DNA of 64,000 nt from Shewanella colwelliana ATCC 39565. Its GTDB lineage: Bacteria > Pseudomonadota > Gammaproteobacteria > Enterobacterales > Shewanellaceae. Shown piece by piece: positions 29,473 through 38,520 of the stretch. A program made the position numbers and the translations under genes. The notes under the pieces were generated by a model. That model had not been told where the DNA came from. It was given only the letters and a program-made list of their open reading frames with translations, and ran no database searches. The stretch covers positions 94,285 to 158,284 of the forward strand of contig NZ_JAEC01000004.1 of the NCBI RefSeq assembly GCF_000518705.1, read 5' to 3'. Position 1 is the first letter of the stretch; the number at the start of each line of letters is the position of its first letter.

Positions 29473-30861
29473 TTAAGGTACCTGGGTTTGCGCGCGTATT
29501 GTGTTGCTGTTTAACTGATTAGTACGTTGATTTTTATTGTATATATCGTCACGATATTGAGGCGTGTTTTGTCTGTCTAGCCATGATGTCCAATAGACTA
29601 GATGTAACGGAAGTTTCTCATCGAACGCAAACCACTGAGTCTTGGTTCGCTCAATTTGCATGTCAACCCAAGTCTGCTTATCCCTTACCAAATGAGACGC
29701 CATCCAGTTGGCTAATTGTTCAACTTTCTCAACCCGAATACAGCCAGAAGATAGCGCTCTAATGTCTTTAGCAAAAAGATGTTTATCTGTCGTATCATGC
29801 AGATAAATATTATATTGATTAGCAAAGAAAAACTTGTATCTTCCTAGTGTATTACTCTCACCAGGTTTCTGCACTAACCGATAATGAAATGGCCCCTTAG
29901 CGATATCTCGCCACTCCTCATCAGATTTAGTCACTTTCTCCCCAGAATAGTCGAACACTTCAAAATCTCTAGCCGTAATGTAACTACCATCTTCTCTTAC
30001 TTTAGGTAACAGGTCGTATTTAAGTAATCGTCTTGGCACGCGCCAGCTGGGATTAAGCACTAAGTTACTCACTTGACCTTTTATCAATGGCGTTTGTCGA
30101 TAGGGTTTGCCAACAATCACTTTAGAGCTTAGTGCTATGTTGCCGTGATCGACCAATACCATTTGGTACTCTGGAATATTAATGAGTAAGTAGGTTGATT
30201 CGACACTGGCAAGATAGCGATGCTGCTCAACAAAGTTGCTGGCTAACGCTTGGGCCCGCCTAAAAGGACTCCAGTTTAACCACCTCACAGTCGCAGGCCC
30301 AATAATACCATCCTGTTTTAATCCATGACGTCGTTGAAACCGAAGAACGGCTTGGTGCAATGATTCCGTAAATGTTCGACTGTCAGTATCTGCTTGAGGG
30401 TGATCGCCCAATAAGTTGAGCCTTTTTGAGATCATTGGAATATCGATATGCTGGTCGCCTAAATGTAACCAAACTCCTGGTGCAATCGCTGGCCAAGCCT
30501 GGTTTTCTTCCAACCATAGTAAATACTTCAGACGGTTACTTACTTGTAAATAGTTATCGACCTGCGGCTCTGTAGCAAGGGCTTGAGTGTAGGGGTCTTG
30601 AAAATGAACTTGTGAGTCAAATCGCGTTTCAATGGCATTATTCTGCCAAAACCCTGCAATAGTAGCACTGGCTTGTTGAATACTCTCAGGGGAGCTTGAA
30701 GCCAGCTCTATTTTTAGTTGGCGCATCTCGTCATTGGGGCTCGCTAGCAAAATAAAATCGAGCTGGTTTAACAGCAGTTTATTTGCAGCGGCCAACCGCT
30801 CGTCACCCGTTGACGTAAAGCTGACGAGCAACACCAAACTTAAAATCATCCATCGCACCAT
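29473..30861 (-). CDS. L,D-transpeptidase of the YcbB/LdtD type
   Basis: From the ATG at 30861, with AGGAGG six bases upstream, the protein has 462 residues. It starts with a signal peptide (about 1-19), has a peptidoglycan-binding domain near 150-195 (LRFQRRHGLKQDGIIGP), and ends with a YkuD catalytic domain. The active-site motif SSGCIRV places the nucleophile at C374, with HDTTDKHLF before it. The enzyme makes 3-3 cross-links or attaches proteins to peptidoglycan. The frame is open 17 codons upstream but has no ribosome-binding site there. It pairs with the MepK-like gene downstream. Confidence 0.92.
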   Translation of the reverse strand: MVRWMILSLVLLVSFTSTGDERLAAANKLLLNQLDFILLASPNDEMRQLKIELASSSPESIQQASATIAGFWQNNAIETRFDSQVHFQDPYTQALATEPQVDNYLQVSNRLKYLLWLEENQAWPAIAPGVWLHLGDQHIDIPMISKRLNLLGDHPQADTDSRTFTESLHQAVLRFQRRHGLKQDGIIGPATVRWLNWSPFRRAQALASNFVEQHRYLASVESTYLLINIPEYQMVLVDHGNIALSSKVIVGKPYRQTPLIKGQVSNLVLNPSWRVPRRLLKYDLLPKVREDGSYITARDFEVFDYSGEKVTKSDEEWRDIAKGPFHYRLVQKPGESNTLGRYKFFFANQYNIYLHDTTDKHLFAKDIRALSSGCIRVEKVEQLANWMASHLVRDKQTWVDMQIERTKTQWFAFDEKLPLHLVYWTSWLDRQNTPQYRDDIYNKNQRTNQLNSNTIRAQTQVP

Positions 30862-30970
30862 AAATCCTCCTAGATATATTATGGTGCATAGATTCAATTC
30901 TGGCCTAGACAACTAAAGATGTATTTTAGAAGTCAGTTAACTATCTCTGTTTATACAAAAACTTAAGATT

Positions 30971-31543
30971 TTAGCCAAGTGTTACACGGCTAATGATAGT
31001 TTTCCCTGTATAAGGGTAGTAACTGAGTTGCCAATTCTTGGCGCCTTTAGTGCGATCATCAGCAATATAGTTAAAGTAGCAACGCGTACCTGGATCGGAA
31101 ACTAGGCCACCTGAGTACCAATAGATGATATCTGTATCACCACCAAAAGAGGCATCCTCGTGCCGGGCTAGCTTAAAGTCGTCATTATCTAATAACCCTT
31201 GCCAAAGTTGTCTACAAAAATCACCTTGAAGCTGTTGACCGTTACTTCCAGATCCTTGTGTATCACGACCGAGTGCGAAACCTGTAACCGTTGAGTCGAT
31301 ATCACCTTCACCAAAGCAAGCGAGATCTGTCACTGCACCGACTGCCCCTGCCGTTAACCAACAACTATGATAAAGCGAGGCCGCCGTACTAAATGATCCA
31401 AACGCACTTTTTGCGACACTGTCATGAGCATCTTGTCCGAGGTTGATAAAGCGAGGCAGAGCAACAATCGCCAAGATGGCGAGAATAACAATAACGACAA
31501 CTAACTCGATAAGGGTAAAACCATTTCTCTTATACAAGGCCAT
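30971..31543 (-). CDS. Type IV pilin-like protein (MSHA or pseudopilin type)
   Basis: The 190-residue protein has a classic class III signal: a short basic leader, a glycine, then FTLIELVVVIVILAILAIVA, with prepilin peptidase cutting before F. The C-terminal part has four or more cysteines and a central Gly/Ser-rich loop and resembles MshA/MshB-type minor pilins. It stands alone, with no secretion or pilus assembly genes nearby, so it presumably uses machinery encoded elsewhere. I prefer the ATG at 31543 because it gives a normal 7-residue leader; the ATG at 31573 would give 17. Confidence 0.85.
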   Translation of the reverse strand: MALYKRNGFTLIELVVVIVILAILAIVALPRFINLGQDAHDSVAKSAFGSFSTAASLYHSCWLTAGAVGAVTDLACFGEGDIDSTVTGFALGRDTQGSGSNGQQLQGDFCRQLWQGLLDNDDFKLARHEDASFGGDTDIIYWYSGGLVSDPGTRCYFNYIADDRTKGAKNWQLSYYPYTGKTIISRVTLG

Positions 31544-31671
31544 AGAACCCACGTCACTAACAAAGATATACATTATACGCCAAATGAGTTGGATTGGGCA
31601 GTTAAGTTAACCAGCAAAGCGCTAATAACAAACATCCATTAAGGCTACTATTACTCATCGTGGCAACCAAC

Positions 31672-31703
31672 AAAAAAGCCTCAACATACGTTGAGGCTTT
31701 TTT
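31672..31703 (-). terminator. Terminator of the tRNA/uvrY operon
   Basis: The 13-bp stem AAAAAAGCCTCAA/TTGAGGCTTTTTT (31672-31684 and 31691-31703) with a 6-nt loop ends with a T-run on the minus strand, 12 bp after the tRNA-Leu 3' end. It is symmetric and could also work on the plus strand. Confidence 0.92.
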
Positions 31704-31715
31704 GTCATCTTAAGA

Positions 31716-31801
31716 TGGTACCCGTGGCCAGACTTGAACTGGCACGCTTATTCAGCGAGGGATTTTAAATCCCTTGTGTCTACCGATTCCACCACACGGG
31801 C
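31716..31801 (-). tRNA. leuZ: tRNA-Leu (anticodon UAA)
   Basis: An 86-nt gene including an encoded CCA. The 5' end begins GCCCGTGTGGTGGAATCGG, and the anticodon stem AGGGA/TCCCT encloses the loop TTTAAAA, so the anticodon is TAA. The long variable arm typical of leucine tRNAs is present. It is the last of three tRNAs downstream of pgsA. Confidence 0.96.
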
Positions 31802-31838
31802 AATGTGTGTTTTATCGCTACTGCGTTAAAACTTAAAG

Positions 31839-31912
31839 TGGAGGCGCGACCCGGAGTCGAACCGAGATCGACGGATTTGCAATCCGCAGCATAGCCATTC
31901 TGCCATCGCGCC
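31839..31912 (-). tRNA. cysT: tRNA-Cys (anticodon GCA)
   Basis: A 74-nt gene with encoded CCA, acceptor stem GGCGCGA, and the anticodon GCA within CGGATTGCAAATCCG. It lies between tRNA-Gly and tRNA-Leu, 37 bp from tRNA-Leu, in the E. coli order. Confidence 0.96.
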
Positions 31913-31941
31913 TTTTGAATAACCTAACCAATCTAAAAGAT

Positions 31942-32017
31942 TGGAGCGACATATCGGGTTCGAACCGATGACCTATACCTTGGCAAGGTATCGCTCTACC
32001 AACTGAGCTAATGTCGC
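31942..32017 (-). tRNA. glyW: tRNA-Gly (anticodon GCC)
   Basis: A 76-nt gene with encoded CCA, acceptor stem GCGACAT, D-arm AGCTCAGTTGGTAGAGC and anticodon GCC (in ACCTTGCCAAGGT). It lies 139 bp downstream of pgsA and is the first of the three tRNAs. Confidence 0.96.
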
Positions 32018-32156
32018 CTTTTGTATCCAACTGCAATCATATTAAACGCTATGTTTCCCCTGACTGCGGAATGGCATTCTACCGATTTACGCCTCAGTGT
32101 CAACGCCATATTTTGTATTAACCAACCGTTTGAACACTTAGTGATCGCATTGCATT

Positions 32157-32717
32157 TTAATTGTGCGATTCGTCGGTTAAATCACTCCAAGCAGCCATTA
32201 TGTAGCTGACCATAGACCAAAAAGTCAGTATTGCGGCAACATAAAAGAGTGCAATCGCTGTATAAGTCAAAAATTCATTAGGACGCCAAATAAGCCCAAC
32301 AATTGCCACCATCTGTGCAGCCGTTTTATATTTGCCAATCCAGGATACTGCTACTGCGCCGCGCTTGCCAATCTCAGCCATCCACTCACGTAATGCAGAT
32401 ATCACGATTTCACGGCCAATCATAAACAATGCAGGTAACGTTAACCAAATATGGTTGTATTCAGCCACCAATAACACTAAGGCTGTAGTAACCATTATCT
32501 TATCGGCGACGGGATCTAAAAAAGCACCAAAGCGAGTCGATTGTTTTAATTTACGCGCTGCATAGCCATCTAGCGCATCGGTGACCGCTGCCAACCAAAA
32601 AACAAATGCCGCAGCAAATGGCGACCAAGAGTAGCTCGTATAAAAAAGAACAACGAAAACAGGTAATAAAAGCAACCTGAAAAGAGTAAGTGCTATCGGA
32701 ACATTAAACGGCATCAT
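32157..32717 (-). CDS. pgsA: CDP-diacylglycerol-glycerol-3-phosphate 3-phosphatidyltransferase
   Basis: PgsA makes phosphatidylglycerol phosphate, the precursor of phosphatidylglycerol and cardiolipin, in the inner membrane. The 186-residue protein has about five hydrophobic segments and the CDP-alcohol phosphotransferase motif DG-x2-AR-x8-G-x3-D-x3-D ([19 protein letters not shown], then PVAD). It starts 44 bp after uvrC ends. The first two codons are both ATG, so the exact start (32717 or 32714) is open. Confidence 0.96.
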   Translation of the reverse strand: MMPFNVPIALTLFRLLLLPVFVVLFYTSYSWSPFAAAFVFWLAAVTDALDGYAARKLKQSTRFGAFLDPVADKIMVTTALVLLVAEYNHIWLTLPALFMIGREIVISALREWMAEIGKRGAVAVSWIGKYKTAAQMVAIVGLIWRPNEFLTYTAIALFYVAAILTFWSMVSYIMAAWSDLTDESHN

Positions 32718-32761
32718 AAAACCAATTTTTTAAAAGCAGCGCCAATCTTGCCTTAATTTTG

Positions 32762-34591
32762 TTACCCTCGCAATGCATCATGTATTGTTTGTGCCATTTC
32801 TAAGCTAATACCTGGTACTTTTGCCAATTCAGCCACACTAGCCCCTTTAACTTGTTGCAATCCCCCCAAATATTGGAGCAGTGCTTTACGCCGTTTGGGC
32901 CCGACGCCAGCAATAGACTCAAGGCTTGATGTATTGCGGGTTTTCTGACGCTTATTTCGATGACCCGTGATGGCAAAGCGATGGGATTCATCACGAATAT
33001 GTTGAATTAAGTGCAACGCACCAGAATCTGCTGGCAAATTAAAGGCTATCTCATTTTCACCATAAATTAACGTTTCCAGTCCAGGTTTTCGCCCTTCTCC
33101 TTTGGCGATACCAATCAACGTGGGGGCCACATCAAGGTGAACAAATTTTTCATTAACCACCTTCTGCGCAATTCGGAGCTGCCCTATTCCGCCATCAATA
33201 AACAAGATGTCAGGAATTTTCCCTGAGGCATCAATCTTATCAAAGCGCCTTGAGATGGCTTGCTTCATAGCTGCGTAGTCATCCCCTGGCGTAATGTCGT
33301 TAATGTTATAACGCCGATAATCAGCTTTACTCGGCCCTTGACGGTTAAATACAACGCAGGAGGCTACGGTACTTTCTCCCATCGTATGACTGATATCAAA
33401 ACACTCCATACGCGCAATGGCTTGGCTTTGCTCCAAGGCTTCTTCTAACAATAAAAAGCGCTCTTCTACGGTATTTTGATGGGATAAACGCGTTTCAACT
33501 GCATGATGAGCGTTGGTTTCGGCGATACGTAAAAAGCTGGCTCGCTCGCTACGTACTTTGGTTTTTATCGCAACGCTTTTTGATAATGCTTGCTCTATCG
33601 CCAATTCAAGTTCATGAATATCATCAAACGCATGGCTAACAATAATCTCTTTGGGCAAAGTGCGTTGACTGTCAAAGTTGAGATAAAATTGCAGCATAAA
33701 TGCCCGCAAAATTTCTGACAACTCAGTTTTATCGGGTATTGCAGGATAATAGCTACGACTACCAAATATTTTTCCGCTGCGAATAAACAACAGATGAAAG
33801 CAGGCAATCCCAGAGGAGTAATAGACACCAATTACATCCATGTCTCCACTATCGTTTGAAACTTCTTGCTGCTCGGCTACCCGCCGCAGAGCACTGATCT
33901 GATCACGATACCGCGCAGCGTCTTCAAACTGAAGGGATTGTGAGGCTGTTTCCATCTTCCCTACTAGCTCGCCAACCACTTGCTGATCTTTGCCTTTTAG
34001 AAAAAGGGTCGCTAACTTGACCTGCTCTTGATACTCCTCATCAGAAACCTTTGCCACACATGGACCACTGCAGCGTGCGATCTGATATTGCAAACAGGGA
34101 CGAGAGCGAGCTTTGTAATAGAGATCATCACATTGTCGGATGGGAAACAGTTTCTGCATTAGGTGCAGGCTTTCTCTCACGGCCCCACCATTGGGATAAG
34201 GCCCAAAATAGTGGCCCTTTTCGCGCTGAGGCCCCCTGTGGTAGGCGAGTCGCGGATGTTTGTGGCCACTTAAAAAAATATAGGGATACGACTTATCATC
34301 TCTCAGTAGCACATTGTATTTGGGCATGTACTGCTTAATATAATCATTCTCAAGGATCAGTGCATCGGTTTCACTGTGGGTTAATGTCACATCAATATTA
34401 GCGATGTGGGAGACTAAGGCTTGAGTCTTTACATTAGGTAGGTTGCGTCTGAAATAGGAACTGAGACGCTTCTTTAAATCTTTAGCCTTGCCAACATAAA
34501 TAACGCTTCCGCGAGCATCATACATGCGGTAGACGCCTGCAGAAGAGGAAACCGATTTAAGAAACAGTGCCGCATTAAAAGAGTCAGTCAT
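32762..34591 (-). CDS. uvrC: UvrABC excinuclease subunit C
   Basis: UvrC makes both incisions in nucleotide excision repair. The 609-residue protein has an N-terminal GIY-YIG nuclease domain (AGVYRMYD...[14 protein letters not shown], about 18-50), four cysteines near 150-180, a UVR motif (about 205-240) that contacts UvrB, an RNase H-like nuclease domain with MECFDISH, and C-terminal helix-hairpin-helix motifs ([14 protein letters not shown]). It lies between uvrY and pgsA, 31 bp after uvrY. No LexA box was recognised upstream. Confidence 0.97.
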   Translation of the reverse strand: MTDSFNAALFLKSVSSSAGVYRMYDARGSVIYVGKAKDLKKRLSSYFRRNLPNVKTQALVSHIANIDVTLTHSETDALILENDYIKQYMPKYNVLLRDDKSYPYIFLSGHKHPRLAYHRGPQREKGHYFGPYPNGGAVRESLHLMQKLFPIRQCDDLYYKARSRPCLQYQIARCSGPCVAKVSDEEYQEQVKLATLFLKGKDQQVVGELVGKMETASQSLQFEDAARYRDQISALRRVAEQQEVSNDSGDMDVIGVYYSSGIACFHLLFIRSGKIFGSRSYYPAIPDKTELSEILRAFMLQFYLNFDSQRTLPKEIIVSHAFDDIHELELAIEQALSKSVAIKTKVRSERASFLRIAETNAHHAVETRLSHQNTVEERFLLLEEALEQSQAIARMECFDISHTMGESTVASCVVFNRQGPSKADYRRYNINDITPGDDYAAMKQAISRRFDKIDASGKIPDILFIDGGIGQLRIAQKVVNEKFVHLDVAPTLIGIAKGEGRKPGLETLIYGENEIAFNLPADSGALHLIQHIRDESHRFAITGHRNKRQKTRNTSSLESIAGVGPKRRKALLQYLGGLQQVKGASVAELAKVPGISLEMAQTIHDALRG

Positions 34592-34622
34592 TCGCTATGC
34601 TTGTCTGTTTAGCTTTAGTCAG

Positions 34623-35267
34623 TTAAAACTGGCCAGTATCGAGCATTTTGTAGCGAATCGCTAACCGCGTTAACTCTACATCACCACTGATCCCCAATTT
34701 CGCGAACAGGCGATAACGATAGCTGTTCACTGTTTTAGGACTCAAATTAAGTTGCTCGGAGATATCACTGACTTTTTCACCACTGGTGATCATCATCATG
34801 ATCTGCAACTCTCTTTCGGACAGCGATTTAAAAGGGTTTTCTTCAGTTTGACTAAATTGACTTAAGGCCATCTGCTGGGCTATCTCTGGCGACAAATAAC
34901 GTTGACCGTGGGCAACTTGTCTAATCGCTTGAATCACCTCAGGTGGCGTCGCCCCTTTGGTCAAATATCCTGACGCGCCCGCTTGCATCACTTTAGTTGG
35001 GAAGGGATCTTCACTGTGTATGGTCAAAACAATAATTTTAGCATGGGACTGATAGCGTAAAATCTTACGGGTCGCCTCAAGTCCACCAATGCCAGGCATA
35101 TTCATATCCATCAGAATCACGTCGGCTTCATTGTTACGACACCACTGCACTGCAGCTTCGCCATCACCAGCTTCGCCCACCACTTTAATGCCACGCTCAT
35201 CCTCGAGAATACGACGAATGCCCGTTCTAACTAATTCATGATCATCAACCAAATATACAGATATCAA
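34623..35267 (-). CDS. uvrY: UvrY/GacA response regulator
   Basis: The 214-residue protein has a receiver domain with the phosphorylation aspartate D54 (DVILMDMNMPG) and a LuxR-type helix-turn-helix near 150-205 (LSERELQIMMMITSGEKVSD). It is the partner of the BarA sensor kinase and normally activates CsrB/CsrC-type small RNAs. I place the start at a TTG at 35267: this gives MISVYLVDDHELVRTGIRRI, which aligns with family starts. The open frame runs 19 codons further upstream without family resemblance. It is the first gene of the uvrY-uvrC-pgsA-tRNA operon. Confidence 0.94.
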   Translation of the reverse strand: MISVYLVDDHELVRTGIRRILEDERGIKVVGEAGDGEAAVQWCRNNEADVILMDMNMPGIGGLEATRKILRYQSHAKIIVLTIHSEDPFPTKVMQAGASGYLTKGATPPEVIQAIRQVAHGQRYLSPEIAQQMALSQFSQTEENPFKSLSERELQIMMMITSGEKVSDISEQLNLSPKTVNSYRYRLFAKLGISGDVELTRLAIRYKMLDTGQF

Positions 35268-35619
35268 CTTAACTCTACCCTGATAGCGAATACTAAACCG
35301 ACATTGGTTTACGTAGGATAACACAAAGTAATTTATCCCAATTGTTGCGAATAAGAAAGCATAATGTGGTTTTGTATAAGCTTATGAATTATAAGTGAAC
35401 TATATTTTTATTTATGCACAAATAATCAGCAGGTATCACAGGCTTATATACAATTGCTGGACACCTAAACATGAAATGAAACGATAGAGAAAGCCTAAAG
35501 CGAAAAAAGGCAACACAGAGGCTGCCTTACATAAACATATATCTGTCACCTGAAAACGAAAGTCATCACAGCACGAGCATTCTACTCTAGGCACTTACAA
35601 TCAATGTATTAGATCAAGC
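35268..35619. other. Intergenic region: uvrY promoter side and nucleotidase terminator
   Basis: This 352-bp AT-rich gap must contain the uvrY promoter, although I could not pick a convincing -35/-10 pair. It also holds the terminator of the 5'-nucleotidase gene at 35503-35528. No gene is visible. Confidence 0.6.
35503..35528 (-). terminator. Terminator downstream of the 5'-nucleotidase gene
   Basis: The 6-bp stem AAGGCA/TGCCTT (35507-35512 and 35523-35528) with a 10-nt loop is followed on the minus strand by a T-run. It lies about 90 bp after the stop. Confidence 0.65.
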
Positions 35620-37335
35620 TTAGTTGCCTGCACAGCTATTAACTAATGCCCCCCCCTTGTGAAACTGAAGCTGACCGTCAACGGGTGCATAGTCTGCGAC
35701 CTTCAAATTGGGATGGTTGACAAAATATTCACGAAACACTGATGCATCGGTAAGCTGCGTATCGATATAATTTGGATGCTGATTGATGACAGGGTAATCA
35801 TCACCGCCCGCAGCACTAAAGTGGATTAGCGCAAACGTGTAGTTTTGTGCTAAGTCGAACGCCCTCCCCCCTAGTTGTGCAATATCAACCTTACCAGCGT
35901 CACAATCAACATCCATTCTTACTGAGTTGAGTTGTGGGTACCCACCACCTGTTTTAACCGCTATCTCGGCAAGGTAATCTTCAACCTCTTCACCACTCAT
36001 GGTCACATATGAGACAAAATTACCAAAAGGTTGTACCGTTAGCACGTCTCGATAGGAGATATCCCCCGCCTCAATCGATGCACGTATCCCGCCTGAGTTC
36101 ATCACCCCAAAGTCAGCAGTTACCGCAAAATTGTCAGTAATGAATTGTGAGTAGGCGGTTGTTAATAACTGACCTAAGTTGGTTTGTTGCGCCCTAACAA
36201 CCTCTCGGTCACCTTCAAAACGGCCATCGGTATGAGAAATAACGACATCGAGCAGTTCTTGGCCGCGTTCTTGATAAGGCTTTAAGGTCTCGTAAACAAA
36301 TGAATCAGGCGTGATCTCTTGGGTGGCGTACTCTAGATCCCCATCCTCATTTTCAACCTTTAAATTGATAGGGATCAGCTGATAGTTGGCTAACGTCAGC
36401 TTACCGTCCATGTATTCAAAATCAGCACGCCCGACATACTTGCCCCATTCATGAGCTTGCATGATAAAGGTATCATTTTGAAAGTCAGGTTTACAGGTAT
36501 CACCTGGCGTGAAGTCGGCATACTCATCACCCTCCATACACACTGGGTTTTGCGAATGGCCACCAATAATAGCTTGTAACTTGCCTTGCTCAACAGAGCG
36601 CGCCAGCATCACATCTCCCGGTGCTTCTGTACCATGATTACCATCGGCATAGTGCCCCATATGGGTTAGTGCAAACACCATGTCAACGGATTCATTTTGC
36701 TCAATCTCAGCTAATACTTTAGGTAATTCGAGTTGAGGGTCGGTAAAGGTTAAACTCCCTACATTTTCAGGGTTGGTCACTTTGGGGGTGTCAATTGTCG
36801 TGAAGCCAATAATGGCAATCTTTAACCCATTTACCTCAAATACTCGATACGGTTCAAAATAGCGCTCATTACTATCTTTGTAATAGATATTCGCCGCAAG
36901 CATTGGAAAATTCGCCAACGTTTGCTGCATATCTAAGGTACTCAGTGGGTTATCAAACTCATGATTACCTACTGCCATCGCATCATAGCCAAGTAGGTTC
37001 ATACCAACAAAATCAGGAATAGCTTGCTGCATATCGGATTCAGGGACACCGGTGTTGATATCGCCACCAGAAAGTAAAATCGTTTCACCGCCATTACGCT
37101 CAACTTCATCACGAATTTTCGCAATCACCGTCTTGCGCGCCGCCATGCCGTACTCACCATTACTGTTTTGCCAGAAACGACCATGATTATCATTAGTATG
37201 AATAAGCGTAAAGGTTTTACAGCCATCTCCCGCCGCTTCGCATGCCGTTTCTACTTTATCATCGCTACTATTACAACCAACCAACACTGCTAAGACAGTG
37301 GTTGCTAATATACTTTTAAGCCATTTACTATTCAT
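35620..37335 (-). CDS. 5'-nucleotidase (UshA/CD73-type) lipoprotein
   Basis: The 571-residue protein starts with a lipoprotein signal (lipobox LVGC, then NSSDD). It has an N-terminal metallophosphoesterase domain with HTNDNHGRF, GGDINTG, VGNHEFDN, LTHMGH and IGGHSQ, which are the dinuclear metal ligands. The C-terminal substrate-binding domain carries FSAAGGDDYP. Such enzymes dephosphorylate nucleotides or UDP-sugars outside the inner membrane, releasing nucleosides and phosphate. The acidic residues after the lipid cysteine make the final membrane uncertain. The start at 37335 gives a normal lipoprotein signal; 37356 is possible. It is monocistronic. Confidence 0.9.
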   Translation of the reverse strand: MNSKWLKSILATTVLAVLVGCNSSDDKVETACEAAGDGCKTFTLIHTNDNHGRFWQNSNGEYGMAARKTVIAKIRDEVERNGGETILLSGGDINTGVPESDMQQAIPDFVGMNLLGYDAMAVGNHEFDNPLSTLDMQQTLANFPMLAANIYYKDSNERYFEPYRVFEVNGLKIAIIGFTTIDTPKVTNPENVGSLTFTDPQLELPKVLAEIEQNESVDMVFALTHMGHYADGNHGTEAPGDVMLARSVEQGKLQAIIGGHSQNPVCMEGDEYADFTPGDTCKPDFQNDTFIMQAHEWGKYVGRADFEYMDGKLTLANYQLIPINLKVENEDGDLEYATQEITPDSFVYETLKPYQERGQELLDVVISHTDGRFEGDREVVRAQQTNLGQLLTTAYSQFITDNFAVTADFGVMNSGGIRASIEAGDISYRDVLTVQPFGNFVSYVTMSGEEVEDYLAEIAVKTGGGYPQLNSVRMDVDCDAGKVDIAQLGGRAFDLAQNYTFALIHFSAAGGDDYPVINQHPNYIDTQLTDASVFREYFVNHPNLKVADYAPVDGQLQFHKGGALVNSCAGN

Positions 37336-37681
37336 CACATCAACCCTAGTTATCATTATTAATCACCAAATATTGAATTGGCATCAGAAGGTTAAACCGC
37401 GATGAATATAGCAAAACAAGTTACATAAAATGTGACTATTCCAAATAAAAACAGCAACTTAAAGCAAAGTATTAACATTAATTGTTTTCTTGATGAAAGT
37501 AATCACCATAGCAACAAGTTATTGATGACATTTACCATGATTTAGATAGCATTTATTTTGATTCAACTCATTGAATATCAGCAACTTAAAATAATAAAAA
37601 AAAGGCGACACCTTCCTAATTACAGAACAATGCCGCCAATTAATATACAGTCCTTAAAATAAGCAAAAACTTAAAACCAAC
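37336..37681. other. Intergenic region upstream of the nucleotidase gene
   Basis: A 346-bp, very AT-rich stretch. It contains the nucleotidase promoter region and the esterase gene's terminator (37593-37637). I see no ORF with a ribosome-binding site and no convincing CRP or FNR site. Confidence 0.6.
37593..37637 (-). terminator. Long-loop intrinsic terminator of the esterase gene
   Basis: The minus-strand stem GGCGGCA/TGTCGCC (plus-strand 37631-37637 and 37604-37610, one G-T pair) with a 20-nt loop is followed by a run of eight T's and ATT. It lies 44 bp after the esterase stop. Confidence 0.7.
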
Positions 37682-38353
37682 TTATTTGAGACGCGCAAGC
37701 AACCATTTACCAATATCTTGTAACTGATTAGGAACAACACTGTGCGCCATTGGATACGTCTGCCACTGGGTTTGATACCCCGCGGCAGAAATCAGGTCAA
37801 AAGCCTGCTTACCTGCTTGCATTGGCACCACATCATCTTGCTCGCCATGCTGCTGCAAGATAGGTGTATTACGATTAGCATCACTCAATTGATCGGGGAG
37901 TTGCGTACCTGTGGGTAAGTAACAGGATAGCGCCATGATGCCCGCTAAGGCATGAGGGTACCGTAGGCCAGTAAACAGACTCATTACGCCACCTTGACTA
38001 AAGCCTGCTAATACAATTTTATTCGCTGGAATACCTAATGCCATTTGTTCATCAATGAGCGCATTAATGGCCACTTCAGATAGCTGTACACCAGCCATAT
38101 CGGCTCGGTTTTCAAGCTCCATTCCTTTGATGTCATACCAAGCTGGCATCACGTAACCTTGGTTAATGGTGACAGAAATGCTTGGCGCATGAGGAAAAAC
38201 AAACCTAACTCCTATGGTATCTGGAAGGCCGAGTAACGGTACTACTGGCGCAAAACCCGCGCCGGAGTCACCGAGGCCATGTAACCAGATCACACAAGAC
38301 TTGGCTTGCTGCTGGGGTTCTATCGTAATTCGCTCTAATGGTTGGCTCGACAT
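37682..38353 (-). CDS. Carboxylesterase/acyl-protein thioesterase-like alpha/beta hydrolase
   Basis: The 223-residue protein is of the phospholipase/carboxylesterase 2 family. It has the oxyanion-side motif LHGLGDSGAGF, the nucleophile S119 in GFSQGG, an acid at D173 or D174 (EQDDVVP) and H204 (MAHSV), a complete catalytic triad. No signal peptide is visible, so it is cytoplasmic. The family hydrolyses short acyl esters; the natural substrate is unknown. It is divergent from the glutathionyl-hydroquinone reductase gene and has its own terminator. Confidence 0.9.
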   Translation of the reverse strand: MSSQPLERITIEPQQQAKSCVIWLHGLGDSGAGFAPVVPLLGLPDTIGVRFVFPHAPSISVTINQGYVMPAWYDIKGMELENRADMAGVQLSEVAINALIDEQMALGIPANKIVLAGFSQGGVMSLFTGLRYPHALAGIMALSCYLPTGTQLPDQLSDANRNTPILQQHGEQDDVVPMQAGKQAFDLISAAGYQTQWQTYPMAHSVVPNQLQDIGKWLLARLK

Positions 38354-38520
38354 TTATCTTCCTTTAAACGGCAAAATTTTTGATGGCGCAGATCATAGCA
38401 GGATAACTGCAGCGACCCCAACAGTTCTAAAACATCGAATGATTAAACCGCTAATATGTGCTTTTATATCGACATTCTGCAACCTAAACTAGGTTTCAAC
38501 AGTGATAACAGGAAGCGATA

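Noticed and set aside
30734-30916. 60-codon plus-strand frame over the start of the ycbB-like gene
   Set aside because: It is the antisense shadow of the ldtD-type gene, whose start and ribosome-binding site are clear.
31716-32017. Integration site of a genomic island at the tRNA cluster
   Set aside because: Both flanks are conserved housekeeping genes or simple intergenic sequence, with no integrase and no repeated tRNA fragment seen.
37480-37515. FNR/EtrA-like site upstream of the nucleotidase gene
   Set aside because: TTGAT and ATCAC are separated by seven bases rather than four, so the geometry is wrong.
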